Of a stretch of DNA of 64,000 bases, positions 51,373-60,844 are shown one piece after another. The translations under genes and the position numbers were made by a program. Source of the DNA: Paenibacillus radicis (ex Gao et al. 2016). GTDB taxonomy: Bacteria; Bacillota; Bacilli; Paenibacillales; Paenibacillaceae. The DNA is taken from NCBI RefSeq assembly GCF_014641555.1, contig NZ_BMHY01000010.1:154570-218569 (forward strand), given 5' to 3'. Position 1 is the stretch's first letter, and every line of letters begins with the position of its first letter. Under the pieces are notes generated by a model. The model made no database searches and was not told where the DNA came from. It saw only the letters and a list, made by a program, of their open reading frames with translations.

Positions 51373-51849
51373 ATGGCCGTAAATGACGAAACGCCTCTCC
51401 CGCGCCTTCGCACGCTTATCAACAGGGCCGAGCAATCCTGGTTCGTTGTGTACAACTCCGCCTCTGACCGCAAAGTCATCCTTATCAACGGAAACGAATA
51501 CGCCCAATTGCCGCTGCGCTTTAGTACCCGCTCCAAAGTGCTGGCATACTTCAAGCGATATTGGAGCAGCCAAGCGAGCAATACTTTATTTTGCAATCTG
51601 AAAACCATTGTGTATAAAGGCAGACTTTACGTTATCGTTGGAGATCCCGGTCCGGTTCCGGATGAAGTCGTATCTTTGCTCGTTAAAAGTGAGACAAGCC
51701 GCTATCTTTTCGTCCGGACGTCCTTATCTGGTGACCCGGATAGAAACTATATTGTTTATTACCGCATTCACAAACAGACAGACGGTAAATTAATGATTAC
51801 TAAGCGCATTTCCGATTATTTGGATTACAGATATCTGCCGTGCCATTAG
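51373..51849 (+). CDS. Uncharacterised protein, possible IseA-like fold
   Basis: Protein of 158 residues. ATG with AAAGGAGAA upstream. The block KVILINGNEYAQLPLRFST followed by TRSKVLAYFKRYWSS and VYKGRLYVIVGDPG recalls the IseA (DL-endopeptidase inhibitor) type pattern: NG-x-Y near a strand, T-K-x-K-L-x-Y-L helix, G-K-L strand. Without an alignment this is tentative. There is no signal peptide, which IseA has, so an inhibitor role outside the cell is unlikely for this form. Confidence 0.6.
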   Translation: MAVNDETPLPRLRTLINRAEQSWFVVYNSASDRKVILINGNEYAQLPLRFSTRSKVLAYFKRYWSSQASNTLFCNLKTIVYKGRLYVIVGDPGPVPDEVVSLLVKSETSRYLFVRTSLSGDPDRNYIVYYRIHKQTDGKLMITKRISDYLDYRYLPCH

Positions 51850-51903
51850 TTGCTGCCGCTTCCTTCCGCACCTGATTCATTCTATAATAGAAAGGAAAGC
51901 AGA

Positions 51904-52140
51904 ATGAAAGGGGCTAAGATCGAAATGGCGACAAGCAAAGCGAAAAAGCTGCGGCAAAAACAAGAACGGCAAGGCATGCTCAATCCAGAAAGCTTGCGGG
52001 GAAGCTGGCATCACGTTAATCCGGCATCACGTACAACACCTGGTCTGCAAGACAAGCAAAACCGTATATACAACAAACACAAAAGGAATCACGCTTCATA
52101 CGGCGACGATTCCTTTTGTGTTTGTTGGCGCTTATTGTAG
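51904..52140 (+). CDS. YqkK-like small basic protein, extended through a terminator
   Basis: Protein of 78 residues beginning MKGAKIEMATSKAKKLRQKQ. The basic N-terminus, LNPESLRGSWHHVNPASRTT and the closing NKHKRN resemble the YqkK family, whose proteins stop about there. Here translation continues another 15 residues, encoded by the terminator hairpin, to a TAG at 52138. SD AAGGAAAG 4 nt before ATG. An ATG at 51925 is a weaker alternative. Function unknown. Confidence 0.55.
   Translation: MKGAKIEMATSKAKKLRQKQERQGMLNPESLRGSWHHVNPASRTTPGLQDKQNRIYNKHKRNHASYGDDSFCVCWRLL
52074..52124. terminator. Bidirectional terminator-like 17-bp hairpin
   Basis: CAAACACAAAAGGAATC (52074-52090) and GATTCCTTTTGTGTTTG (52108-52124) are exact complements. 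It overlaps the end of the YqkK-like gene and lies before the convergent YqkE-like gene. Confidence 0.75.
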
Positions 52141-52161
52141 TTAATCGCTTCAAGGCGCTGT

Positions 52162-52425
52162 TTATTTGTACTTGCTATTGTCGACTTTATAATGGTCCAG
52201 CAAATAGCTCATATCATTCTCATTTCGCTTTTGCTCCTGCTTGCGGGCTTCCTCTGCTTTCGCCAAAGCATCCTGCTTCTGCTTCTCCTCCGAGGCTTTA
52301 AGCTCATCCGCTTGCAGCTTCAGCTTCTGGAGGATGTCTGCGCTAAGCATATCCTTCAACGTAGGCGCCTTATCCTCGCGTGAAGATGTGTTAGGCTGTG
52401 GCGCAGCTTTTCTTTTTTTGGACAA
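52162..52425 (-). CDS. YqkE-like protein (DUF3886)
   Basis: Protein of about 87 residues. It begins with basic residues (SKKRKAAP), then TLKDMLSADILQKLKLQADE and a long charged helix (LKASEEKQKQDALAKAEEAR), ending MSYLLDHYKVDNSKYK. This fits the DUF3886/YqkE family. I prefer a TTG start at 52425, with GGGGTGAT just upstream; an ATG at 52449 lacks a good site. Function unknown. Confidence 0.75.
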   Translation of the reverse strand: MSKKRKAAPQPNTSSREDKAPTLKDMLSADILQKLKLQADELKASEEKQKQDALAKAEEARKQEQKRNENDMSYLLDHYKVDNSKYK

Positions 52426-52490
52426 TGTTATCACCCCAACTTCAATCATTGCCCATTATTATAACATACGGATGCTATCGGCTTCTCTAC

Positions 52491-55400
52491 TTATTGCTCC
52501 AATAATTCCAGCTTGCGCAGCAATTCGTAAATGACGATTGCGCCTTGAGCACGATTCGCGATTGCGAGCGGCTCAAATTGCTCTTTCTCGTTGCCGCGAA
52601 CAATGCCAAGAGATTTTGCGAACGCTGCCGCCTCAGCTGCCCATGGCGCAATAGCGCCGCCATCTGCAAACTCCGCCTTCACCCGTTCCGCCTCTTCCTT
52701 GCTCCAACCTGGTATTTTTCCATTGAAAGCTAATGCATGGTAAATCATAGTCACCATTTCTTGCCGGCTCAGCGGCTGCTCCGGATTGAATTTACCGTCC
52801 GCACTCCCCTGTACAAGTCCCAATCGATATGCTTCTGTAACGGTACCTGCATACCATGAGTTACTGTTAACGTCTGGGAATACGCTGCTTTGTTCTGACC
52901 CGCTTCCCGCTTGCGTATCGATACCAATCGCCCTGAGGATCATCGCTGTAAATTGAGCACGGGTTAATGGATCAAGCGGTTTAAATTGGCCTGCGCCATC
53001 GCCTTGCACAATAAACCGGTCTGCTAATACCGTTATCGCCTGCTCCGCATATGCCGCAGCTTTTAAATCGCGAAACTCGGCACGATGCTTCAGAATAGTT
53101 GCATAGCCGCCATTTTTCAATTTCAACGTCGCCCATCCGTCTGCACTTCTCATTGATACCGGATAAAATCTGCCGCCGTCCATGCTGAACATAGCACCTA
53201 ATAGACTTCCAGTGCTACCAGAGGAGTCACCTTCGCGAATTTTCAGCTCTACATAACCTTTCGTTAGAGAAAGGCTGCGCTTGCCGCCGTCCTTAGTTGC
53301 TGCTTGAAGCTCGTATCTAATTAATGAAGCACCTGAGAAGCTTGCCCCTGCGGCAGCTGCTGTCTGCTTCGCTATGCTTTCTGTTTTCTCGTCGGCCACT
53401 TGAAGTGTAAGAAGTAGTCTCTCCTCACGTTTGACTGCCGTTTGGAGATCGGCCAGATGGATCGTTATTGTTCCAAATGCCGTTTCGATCTCCAATGTCG
53501 CTGCGGGGTTAGCCACAGCCCATTCCATGAGCGCGCCCGGTAAACTGAGTTCAACTCCATTTATTTTCGCATTCACACTGAGTTTTACCAGATCCGGCTT
53601 CGGCGTTACGGTTAGTAAATCCTCTACCGCTTTTTCTGTTACCAATATGCTTGTATGACCATTGCTTTCACTAATGCCTGCACCTTTCAGCAGCGCTGCT
53701 CCTGTAGTGTTGCCGCTCACTGCATGACCGCTGTTGACCGGGGAACTGCCGCCTGCAGGGCCACCATTGTTTCCTCCGGGCTCACCACCATTGCCTCCAC
53801 CGGGCTCACCACCATTGCCTCCTCCGGGTTCACCGCCGTTACCTCCACCGGGCTCACCGCCGTTGCCTCCTCCAGGTTCACCACCGTTGCCTCCTCCAGG
53901 TTCACCACCGTTGCCTCCTCCAGGTTCACCGCCATTGCCTCCCCCAGGCTCGCCACCGTTGCCTCCATCCGTATATTTAAATTTCTGTATACGCTGGTTC
54001 TCACTGTCGTTCACGAAGACATCCCCTGCAGCATTAACTGCAATCGAAGTTGGCCAATTGAGCTGGCCTTTGCCCGATCCTTGACTGCCCCAAGCTGCGA
54101 GCAATCCACCGGAAGCATCAAACTTCTGAATCCGGCTAGTCGCCGAGTCTGTCACGTAGACATGGCCAAGGCTGTCCAACGCAATGCCACCAATATGGTT
54201 AAAAGCATCTCCCTCTGGATTTCCCCAATTTGCATCGAGCAAAGTGCCTTCTTTACGATCCAATACCGCGATATTCTGTCCATATCCATAAGAGACATAT
54301 ACTTTGTCGTGATCGCTGTCAATCGCAATTGCCTCTGGCCGGAAATCAAAACCTTGTTGCAGTTGCTCTATAGCTTCCTCACTAATAAAAGGCTGCACTT
54401 CCCCTTCCGGGTTCAGCTTCACAACGGTTTGTGCGCCAGAACTGGCGACATAAATGTCCCCGTCGGCATCAATCGCCACTCCCCGCGGGTCACTCAGACC
54501 ATATGCAAGCAGCTCAGCTCTGCCGGCAGAAGCGCTGAATTTATAAAGCTCGCTGTAACTTGTAATGTACAGATCACCGCTTTTATCCACGGCAAGCGCA
54601 GTTGGCTGGAAGGTTCCAGCACCGCCATAACCGCCTTGCTCCGCCAGGTAGTTCAGATTGTCATCGAAAAGCTGTACCCGCTCATTGCCAGTATCGGCTA
54701 CATAGACGTTACCGCTCGTATCGATTGCAATGCCCGACGGATACTGAAATGAACCGGCTCCTGTACCTTTCGTCCCCCAGCTTGCTGCATGACTGTAATC
54801 AGCATGGAATTGCTGAACACGATCGTTGAATCTGTCTGCTACATAAATAATGCCTTCTGCATCGACTGCAATTTCCTGGAGACCATCGAATTGCCCCGGG
54901 CCTGCGCCATACTCGCCAAATTGAGCGAGCACGGACCAATTGGAATCGAATACGATCACTTGATTTCGATCATAATCCGTTGCGTACAGTTGACCCGATC
55001 GGCCAACATCTATGCCATAAATATCGCCATAGTTTCCTTCCTCGTCCACCATCTCGTCTACATATTGGCCATTCTGGTCCAATACGACGATCCGGCTCCA
55101 TTGATCGCTCTCCACATCCTGATAATCCGATATATAAACTTTGCCTTCAGCGTCGACCGATACATCCTTGGGATGGAAGAAAGACTCCACGATCAATTCC
55201 CCGGGCTCAAAAGAATCCCAATACGACCAATCTCCCGTAGCCGTATCCAGTAAGTGGATTACACTGCTATCATAATCGGCAGCATACAAAATGCCAGATT
55301 CCGAATCTATCGCAATACCGTCTCCGCCAATGCCTCTGCCGCTGGCGTCCCACGATGCAACCGGTTCCGCTTGCGAGATATCCAGCTTCAGAACCTCATC

Positions 55401-55748
55401 GTCGTTAACTGCATAGACAAAACCTGCAGCATCAACCGCGACAGACTGAGGATTGAAATGCTGATCGCCCTGCCAGACGGCTAGACGGCTTCCGTCCCGG
55501 TCATATTGTTCAATCCGATTGCCATCATTTGCAATCACATACACATTGCCTTGAGCATCCGTCTCGACATCCTGCAACTGGTCAAACGGATAGATCCGCT
55601 CTGGTATCGCCGCCTCAAAGACATATTCGCTGACCGACCCAGCCGCTACAGCTATAAATATGCCCCCGGTGCCAAAAGCGCTTCCTATCGTTAGACAAGC
55701 GGCCAGCATCCATAAACCAAGCTTTCTCCTCTGTTGTAAAACTATCAT
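52491..55748 (-). CDS. SLH-anchored surface protein with NHL-type beta-propeller
   Basis: Protein of 1085 residues. Signal peptide (LGLWMLAACLTIGSAFG), then about 600 residues of NHL-like repeats (units such as PQSVAVDAAGFVYAVN and DPRGVAIDADGDIYVASSG), forming one or two propellers. A Gly-rich linker of eight GGNGGEPG units follows (about 595-665), then a region of about 190 residues, and three SLH domains at the end (FKPLDPLTRAQFTAMILRAI, FNPEQPLSRQEMVTMIYHAL, FEPLAIANRAQGAIVIYELL) for cell-wall attachment. Likely binds ligand or polysaccharide. It diverges from the MalT-type regulator gene. Confidence 0.88.
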   Translation of the reverse strand: MIVLQQRRKLGLWMLAACLTIGSAFGTGGIFIAVAAGSVSEYVFEAAIPERIYPFDQLQDVETDAQGNVYVIANDGNRIEQYDRDGSRLAVWQGDQHFNPQSVAVDAAGFVYAVNDDEVLKLDISQAEPVASWDASGRGIGGDGIAIDSESGILYAADYDSSVIHLLDTATGDWSYWDSFEPGELIVESFFHPKDVSVDAEGKVYISDYQDVESDQWSRIVVLDQNGQYVDEMVDEEGNYGDIYGIDVGRSGQLYATDYDRNQVIVFDSNWSVLAQFGEYGAGPGQFDGLQEIAVDAEGIIYVADRFNDRVQQFHADYSHAASWGTKGTGAGSFQYPSGIAIDTSGNVYVADTGNERVQLFDDNLNYLAEQGGYGGAGTFQPTALAVDKSGDLYITSYSELYKFSASAGRAELLAYGLSDPRGVAIDADGDIYVASSGAQTVVKLNPEGEVQPFISEEAIEQLQQGFDFRPEAIAIDSDHDKVYVSYGYGQNIAVLDRKEGTLLDANWGNPEGDAFNHIGGIALDSLGHVYVTDSATSRIQKFDASGGLLAAWGSQGSGKGQLNWPTSIAVNAAGDVFVNDSENQRIQKFKYTDGGNGGEPGGGNGGEPGGGNGGEPGGGNGGEPGGGNGGEPGGGNGGEPGGGNGGEPGGGNGGEPGGNNGGPAGGSSPVNSGHAVSGNTTGAALLKGAGISESNGHTSILVTEKAVEDLLTVTPKPDLVKLSVNAKINGVELSLPGALMEWAVANPAATLEIETAFGTITIHLADLQTAVKREERLLLTLQVADEKTESIAKQTAAAAGASFSGASLIRYELQAATKDGGKRSLSLTKGYVELKIREGDSSGSTGSLLGAMFSMDGGRFYPVSMRSADGWATLKLKNGGYATILKHRAEFRDLKAAAYAEQAITVLADRFIVQGDGAGQFKPLDPLTRAQFTAMILRAIGIDTQAGSGSEQSSVFPDVNSNSWYAGTVTEAYRLGLVQGSADGKFNPEQPLSRQEMVTMIYHALAFNGKIPGWSKEEAERVKAEFADGGAIAPWAAEAAAFAKSLGIVRGNEKEQFEPLAIANRAQGAIVIYELLRKLELLEQ
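53770..53965. repeat. 24-bp coding tandem repeat, about eight copies
   Basis: Eight imperfect copies of a 24-bp unit encode Gly-Gly-Asn-Gly-Gly-Glu-Pro-Gly in the linker of the SLH protein. Copies differ mostly at third codon positions, so the repeat is not recent but can still change length by slippage. Confidence 0.88.
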
Positions 55749-55925
55749 TTCTTATCACACCCCTACGGAAAGAATAGATCAATCGACTACTATTCTATCA
55801 AGGCATGTAGGTTAAAAACGATTGACGAAAGTTAACTGATCATCGATTTTACGTCGAAATATGACGTATAATGAGAAATAAACCTCAATTTTCCCGACTG
55901 CGATCGGAAGTCCGGAGGGACCGAG

Positions 55926-58571
55926 ATGCTCGATTCTGCTATTCTTGTCAAAACAAAAACAGCTCTTCCCCTGCATAAACAAGGCTGGATTAACCGCGGG
56001 CGGCTGCTTGAGCAATTGGAGCGGGGTTCGAACGGCAAGCTCATAGCTGTTTGCGCTCCTGCAGGCTTCGGAAAAACGACGCTTGTTACACAATGGCTCA
56101 ATCAGTCAAACCATCCCGCTGTCTGGCTCTCCATTGATGAGATGGATAACGATGAGATGCGTTTCTGGCGGTACGTAAACCAAGCCGCATCCGCCATACT
56201 TCCATTGGACGGAATGAATCAGTTAGACCAGCTTGCGAGCTCATTGCCAGGCGTCTCAATCCGAACGTACATCGACGCTCTCATTAATGAGCTGTATGTA
56301 CTGGAAAGTCCGCTATCCATCGTATTTGATGACTTTCATCTGCTGACGAACGCGAGTGTTTACGAGCATCTCGCCTATTTAATCGAATATTTGCCGCAGC
56401 AGGTCCATCTTATTGTGACATCTCGGGATGTACTGCCTTTCTCTACAGCCAAATGGCTCGCCAAAGGCCAATATACCGAAATCAACGCCTCACAGCTTAG
56501 CTTTACGCTGGACGAAACAGTATCCTACTATGCAGCGTACAGCAACAACAATACAGTCATCCCCCCTCTAGCAGAACGGCATATCCGAAAGCTTCATAAC
56601 CGAACAGAAGGCTGGGTTACAGGTCTGCAGCTCATCTCCCTGTCTCTACAGACGGTAGACAGCTTCGATCGGTTTATCGATGCTTTTACAGGATACAACC
56701 GCAATATTGCCAGCTATTTATTTCATGAAGTTGTGTCTCAGCTGCCTGATCGAACACGCCGCTTTCTCGAATATACGACTTTACTGCCGCGAATGAACGC
56801 CTCGTTATGCGAAGCGTTAACCGGTGATACGGATAGTCAGGAAATGCTGGAACAATTGCGATTTAAAAACTTGTTTATCCTTCCGCTGGACGATACGGGG
56901 GAATGGTTTCGCTACCATCACTTGTTTTCCGAATATGTGCAAAATGACTTTAAGCGCGGAAGCAGCAAAGAGCAATGGCTGAATACCCATTGCAATGCCA
57001 GCCAATGGTTCGCAAATGAGGGAATGCTTGACGAGGCGATCGATTACGCCTTCGCCGGAGAAGATTACAATAACGCTGAGAGATTGATCCAGCGCCATAT
57101 GACAAAGGTATTGAGACAAGGGGAGTTTGCAACGCTGCTGCGTTGGTTCGAGCGCTTCCCGTCCTCTTTCGCCCTAGCACCAGACATGCAGCTTTTATAT
57201 ACGTTTTGTCTGGTCGTTACGGGACAAATCGACAAGGCAGAAGGCATGCTCTCTGAAGTAGAGCAGCTTGTAAGCCGCTTGCCAAAGGGGGAAGAAAAAA
57301 GCCGGCTGCATAGCGACATTTTATTCGTCACCTCCAATCTGCTCTTCAGCGGCGGCAGCTATGAGCGCTGGTTTGCCTTTTCACAACTGTTGATTGGCGA
57401 TTCGCTGCCGCGCAACCCGCTCTACTACAACTTCAACTATAATCTTTCTGAACCGCTGGTACGGCGGACCCTATTTGGGTTAAAAGGAACTCTCTCTCCC
57501 GAAACGGAGCAGATCGGACTTATGTTCAGAAATGTGCTTGAGGGGCAAGGCTGGGAAGAATCCTTAATTAATTTGTATCTGGTGCAGTCTTTAATCGAGG
57601 GTTATTACGAGTGGAATCGACTGGAGGATTCTCGAGTGCTTCTCCCCATTGTCGATCGTGCCGCACAACAGAACCGCATTCCCGGATTATTCGTGCCTAA
57701 TCGTCTAGCTCAATCGATGATTTATTCCGCACAAGGCCAGCATCAACTCGCACGAGATACGTTGGATGAAGCGATCGAACAATTGGAGAAGCCGTCTTCG
57801 GATGCTGACAGCTACAATACCAGCAGTCCCCACTGGCTCCGTCAATTGCAAGCAGGCAGGACACGCATCTTTATGCTGGAGGGCAGAATCACTTCTGCAC
57901 GGGTGGAAGTGGCCAAGCTCGGACTTAAACTGCAGGAGCGGCCTACCTTTGACCGGTATTATGAATATATGACGCTCATTCGCCTGCTTAGCGCTCAACG
58001 CAAGCCATCGGAAGCTTTGCGGTTGCTGGAACTGCTGCTCCCGCAAGCATTCCGGGAGAACTCGTTAATCAGCATCGTTGAAATCTACATTTTGCAGGCT
58101 TGCATTCACTATCGGCTCGGCCATAAGGAGACAGCCAAAACCTGCATCCTTGAAGCGCTCGGGCTAGGATGCGCTAATGGTTATATAAGAAGCTTTCTTG
58201 ATGAAGGGAAAACGATGGCCGCATTACTGCAGCGGCTGCTGGAGGAGAATGACGTGACGACAACGCTGGAGGATCCTATCGCCGATTACGTCTCTATGCT
58301 GCTTCGGTTATTGTTCTCGGAAGAGACAACTGCAGCGCCTTCCTCGCCGGGAACAGCCCTGACATTGACCGAACCGTTAAGTCCCGGCGAGCTGCAATTG
58401 CTGGAACTCATTCGTCAAGGGGAGACGAATAAACGAATTGCTCTGAAGTTAGGTCTCTCCGAAGGCACAGTTAAAGTGTACGTGTCGAGGATTTACGGCA
58501 AGCTGGGCGTTTCTTCCCGCACACAGGCACTGGCAGCCGCCCAAACGCTTCAATTACTGGAGCAAGCATAG
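55926..58571 (+). CDS. MalT/LAL-type LuxR transcriptional regulator
   Basis: Protein of 881 residues. N-terminal AAA-like P-loop GKLIAVCAPAGFGKTTLVTQ, SIVFDDFHLLTNASVYEH (Walker B), ATP domain to about 300; then helical TPR-like repeats (about 400-780); a C-terminal LuxR HTH (LLELIRQGETNKRIALKLGL, VKVYVSRIYGKLGVSSRTQA). This is the large ATP-binding LuxR (LAL) layout of MalT, which senses small sugars. SD GGAGGG before ATG. Divergent from the propeller/SLH gene across 177 bp, so control of that gene is plausible. Confidence 0.92.
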   Translation: MLDSAILVKTKTALPLHKQGWINRGRLLEQLERGSNGKLIAVCAPAGFGKTTLVTQWLNQSNHPAVWLSIDEMDNDEMRFWRYVNQAASAILPLDGMNQLDQLASSLPGVSIRTYIDALINELYVLESPLSIVFDDFHLLTNASVYEHLAYLIEYLPQQVHLIVTSRDVLPFSTAKWLAKGQYTEINASQLSFTLDETVSYYAAYSNNNTVIPPLAERHIRKLHNRTEGWVTGLQLISLSLQTVDSFDRFIDAFTGYNRNIASYLFHEVVSQLPDRTRRFLEYTTLLPRMNASLCEALTGDTDSQEMLEQLRFKNLFILPLDDTGEWFRYHHLFSEYVQNDFKRGSSKEQWLNTHCNASQWFANEGMLDEAIDYAFAGEDYNNAERLIQRHMTKVLRQGEFATLLRWFERFPSSFALAPDMQLLYTFCLVVTGQIDKAEGMLSEVEQLVSRLPKGEEKSRLHSDILFVTSNLLFSGGSYERWFAFSQLLIGDSLPRNPLYYNFNYNLSEPLVRRTLFGLKGTLSPETEQIGLMFRNVLEGQGWEESLINLYLVQSLIEGYYEWNRLEDSRVLLPIVDRAAQQNRIPGLFVPNRLAQSMIYSAQGQHQLARDTLDEAIEQLEKPSSDADSYNTSSPHWLRQLQAGRTRIFMLEGRITSARVEVAKLGLKLQERPTFDRYYEYMTLIRLLSAQRKPSEALRLLELLLPQAFRENSLISIVEIYILQACIHYRLGHKETAKTCILEALGLGCANGYIRSFLDEGKTMAALLQRLLEENDVTTTLEDPIADYVSMLLRLLFSEETTAAPSSPGTALTLTEPLSPGELQLLELIRQGETNKRIALKLGLSEGTVKVYVSRIYGKLGVSSRTQALAAAQTLQLLEQA

Positions 58572-58584
58572 CAGCCGTTGTAAC

Positions 58585-58634
58585 AAAAAAAGGGTTGTCC
58601 AGGACCGGTCACGATACCGATCAGGACAACCCTT
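58585..58634. terminator. Bidirectional terminator
   Basis: AAAGGGTTGTCC and GGACAACCCTTT stem, with an A-run on one side and TTTC on the other, between convergent genes. Confidence 0.82.
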
Positions 58635-58638
58635 TCAT

Positions 58639-59034
58639 CTATTTTTCTTCTTTTTCCTCTGGCTCGTATTGCATCAAGACGACTGGCTTATCGTTTTTAG
58701 CCTGCTCGACAATGACATTGTCATCCGACAAAAATTTAATTTCCTTTAAATTATGTTCAATTTCCTCCTGCAAGCCTTTGATCGTATTCATGAAAGGCTC
58801 CAGGTCATCGCTGGAAAGCGCTGCTGCCGAATCCAGCTGCTTTGCTTCAAAAACCTGCTTCCCGATTTCACGGTACTGCCTTTCGATTTCATTCAGCTTT
58901 GAATTGTTTTGCAGCTTCAGCTTATTAATTTCCATAACCGTCTTTGCCTTGTTGCCTGCCTCCACGACGCCTGCTTTCACCTTATCGCCAGCCTCGGCGA
59001 CACTAGCCTTTACTTTATCGAAAAAACTGCTCAT
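58639..59034 (-). CDS. Helical apolipoprotein-like protein
   Basis: Protein of 131 residues, not assigned. It begins with amphipathic 11-residue-like repeats (VKASVAEAGDKVKAGVVEAG), then a coiled coil (LQNNSKLNEIERQYREIGKQ) and an acidic C-terminus (EPEEKEEK). The pattern resembles zinc-ribbon-less relatives of Bacillota stress or shape proteins; no function inferred. SD GGGAGG. It follows the GH26-like gene by 28 bp and may share its transcript. Confidence 0.7.
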   Translation of the reverse strand: MSSFFDKVKASVAEAGDKVKAGVVEAGNKAKTVMEINKLKLQNNSKLNEIERQYREIGKQVFEAKQLDSAAALSSDDLEPFMNTIKGLQEEIEHNLKEIKFLSDDNVIVEQAKNDKPVVLMQYEPEEKEEK

Positions 59035-59061
59035 TTCATATGCCTCCCTATCGAGCAGCCG

Positions 59062-60690
59062 CTATCTGGTCGTTTTGAAGTTGACCAGCTTTCTGGAAGC
59101 GACTCTGCTCTTCGAATCAAATACAATAATTTCAAGCTTATGACTGCCTGTCTTCAACTTCTTAGGATCTATAGTAAAAGCATATGGATATTGCTGTTTG
59201 CTCATAACCTCAATCCCATCCACCTTGGCTACCACCTTGCTAATATAAGGATCATAGGTTTTCACCCAGACGATCCCGGTTGCCGTATTGCTGATTGTAC
59301 CCTGATTTGCGAATTTCGTCACGCTTTTCTCATAGCCTTTCGCTTGCTGCTTAGGCTCCACGACTTTAGACAAATAGTAGGGATCCTTAATTAATCGGCT
59401 ATACGCGGCTAACAGCGGAGCGCTTTCCGTCAGACTGAAATTGTTCAGGCTGCGATCCGCGCTATGCGAATCCGTCAATGTATTGAGGCTGAACCAGTTG
59501 ATGGATTTCAACCGCGGATATTTCAGCTTGGCGCCATGGTAAAGCATATTCATTTTCGTAATGGCAAAATTGACCGTCGACGTGCTGCCCGCTTTGCTGA
59601 AATGCGTCGCACCGTACTCGCTGACCATAATCGGCTTGCGGCCTGCATACGTCTGATACACGAAATCGAGCGAGTCGAGCGGATTGACCTGATCGGCCGG
59701 CGTTTTCACATTGCCATTGAAATACTTCACACTGTAGATGCTCAAACCAACCCAATCGACATAATCATCACCGGGATAATACGCTGTAATTTTTTGTTTC
59801 GGATTGGCAGCAGGCGACCATACCATTGCGACATTTGGCGCCTCTTCCTTCATTACTTTAGATACGAGCCGGAATTTCTCGATATACAGCGACGGATTGC
59901 CATTCCATTTCACCCAGCTGCCGTTCATTTCCGACGCGAATCGTAGAAATACTGGAACACCCGCCTCCTCCGCATCTTTAGCGAATTTCCGCAGGTATGC
60001 GTCGTCCTTGACCTCACTCAGTCCTTTGTCCGGCTGCAGCGCCAATTGAATTGCGCCTCCAGCCTTCTTCACTTGCTCCGCCCAATGGTAAGGGAACGGA
60101 CTGCCGTATTTATGATAATTGAAGTAGACCGCATGCTGCTTGCCCGTCTTGTCGTTAAAAGCCTTAAATTTCCCGTCCCGCAGCTTTTCCACACCGCTGT
60201 CTTTATCAATATAGGCCCCAATATACATGCCGCTCTGTGGCTCGAATTTGGCGAGCTTAACCGATGTTGCTGGCGGAGCTGCTTTGTTTTGTTCTAAAAA
60301 GAACTCAATTTCCGTGTTCAGCCCATCGGCTAATGCCATTACGGCATAATACGTATTCAGGTCACCGGACTTCTCGCCCAGCTTCTTATGAATTTTGGCT
60401 TCCCGATAATAGGTGTCGGCTGCTTTCTGAAACTGAGTGTCCAACTGATAGGCCTCAGCCAGCTTGCGCAAATAACCGGCTTGCTCGGATTGCGCGACAG
60501 CCAGCTCCAATTCCTTGATCGCAAGCTTCGTCTTGCCTTGCTTTAAATAGTTGACGCCGTTCGTATAATGCTTCCAATGATGAATAGAATCAGCATTGGC
60601 CTTGGGCGTGAGCGGCTGCAGCACCGCAAAGAGCAAGGCGATTATTAGCATTAGGCGCAAGCCCAATGAGCCGCGTTTTACTGCCATCAT
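59062..60690 (-). CDS. GH26-like glycoside hydrolase with TPR-like repeats
   Basis: Protein of 542 residues from ATG 60690 (GGAGGATAACGAC upstream). Signal peptide (LGLRLMLIIALLFAVLQPLT), TPR-like helices about 40-120 (GVNYLKQGKTKLAIKELELA), then the same GH26-like barrel as at 37840-39288: FLRFASEMNGSWVKW (acid/base Glu), YVDWVGLSIYSVKYFNGNVK, IMVSEYGATHF (nucleophile Glu). The end is a beta-sandwich-like domain (LKTGSHKLEIIVFDSKS). Exported; acts on a surface or external polysaccharide. Domain make-up differs from its paralogue. Confidence 0.82.
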   Translation of the reverse strand: MMAVKRGSLGLRLMLIIALLFAVLQPLTPKANADSIHHWKHYTNGVNYLKQGKTKLAIKELELAVAQSEQAGYLRKLAEAYQLDTQFQKAADTYYREAKIHKKLGEKSGDLNTYYAVMALADGLNTEIEFFLEQNKAAPPATSVKLAKFEPQSGMYIGAYIDKDSGVEKLRDGKFKAFNDKTGKQHAVYFNYHKYGSPFPYHWAEQVKKAGGAIQLALQPDKGLSEVKDDAYLRKFAKDAEEAGVPVFLRFASEMNGSWVKWNGNPSLYIEKFRLVSKVMKEEAPNVAMVWSPAANPKQKITAYYPGDDYVDWVGLSIYSVKYFNGNVKTPADQVNPLDSLDFVYQTYAGRKPIMVSEYGATHFSKAGSTSTVNFAITKMNMLYHGAKLKYPRLKSINWFSLNTLTDSHSADRSLNNFSLTESAPLLAAYSRLIKDPYYLSKVVEPKQQAKGYEKSVTKFANQGTISNTATGIVWVKTYDPYISKVVAKVDGIEVMSKQQYPYAFTIDPKKLKTGSHKLEIIVFDSKSRVASRKLVNFKTTR

Positions 60691-60779
60691 GTCGTTATCC
60701 TCCTGTGTCGTATTCGATTTGTACAAATTCATTCACTTATATTACCATGGCATGACCCAAGTAGTTTCGTTTTTATGCA

Positions 60780-60816
60780 AAAAAAACCAGGCAGCTCCAT
60801 TATCGGTCTGCCCGGC
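60780..60816 (-). terminator. Terminator of the aminopeptidase gene
   Basis: Minus strand: CCGGGCAG and CTGCCTGG stem followed by eight T. It lies 29 bp after the stop of the aminopeptidase gene. Confidence 0.82.
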
Positions 60817-60844
60817 TCTCCTTGCTTCATATCTAACAGAGAAA

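Noticed and set aside
53770..53965. Possible CRISPR array from regular repeats
   Set aside because: Units are 24 bp and head-to-tail with no spacers, and they code for a Gly-rich linker.
53655..54752. A 365-residue plus-strand frame and Pro/Gly/Ser repeats in other frames
   Set aside because: These are other readings of the 24-bp repeat and NHL region of the SLH protein gene.
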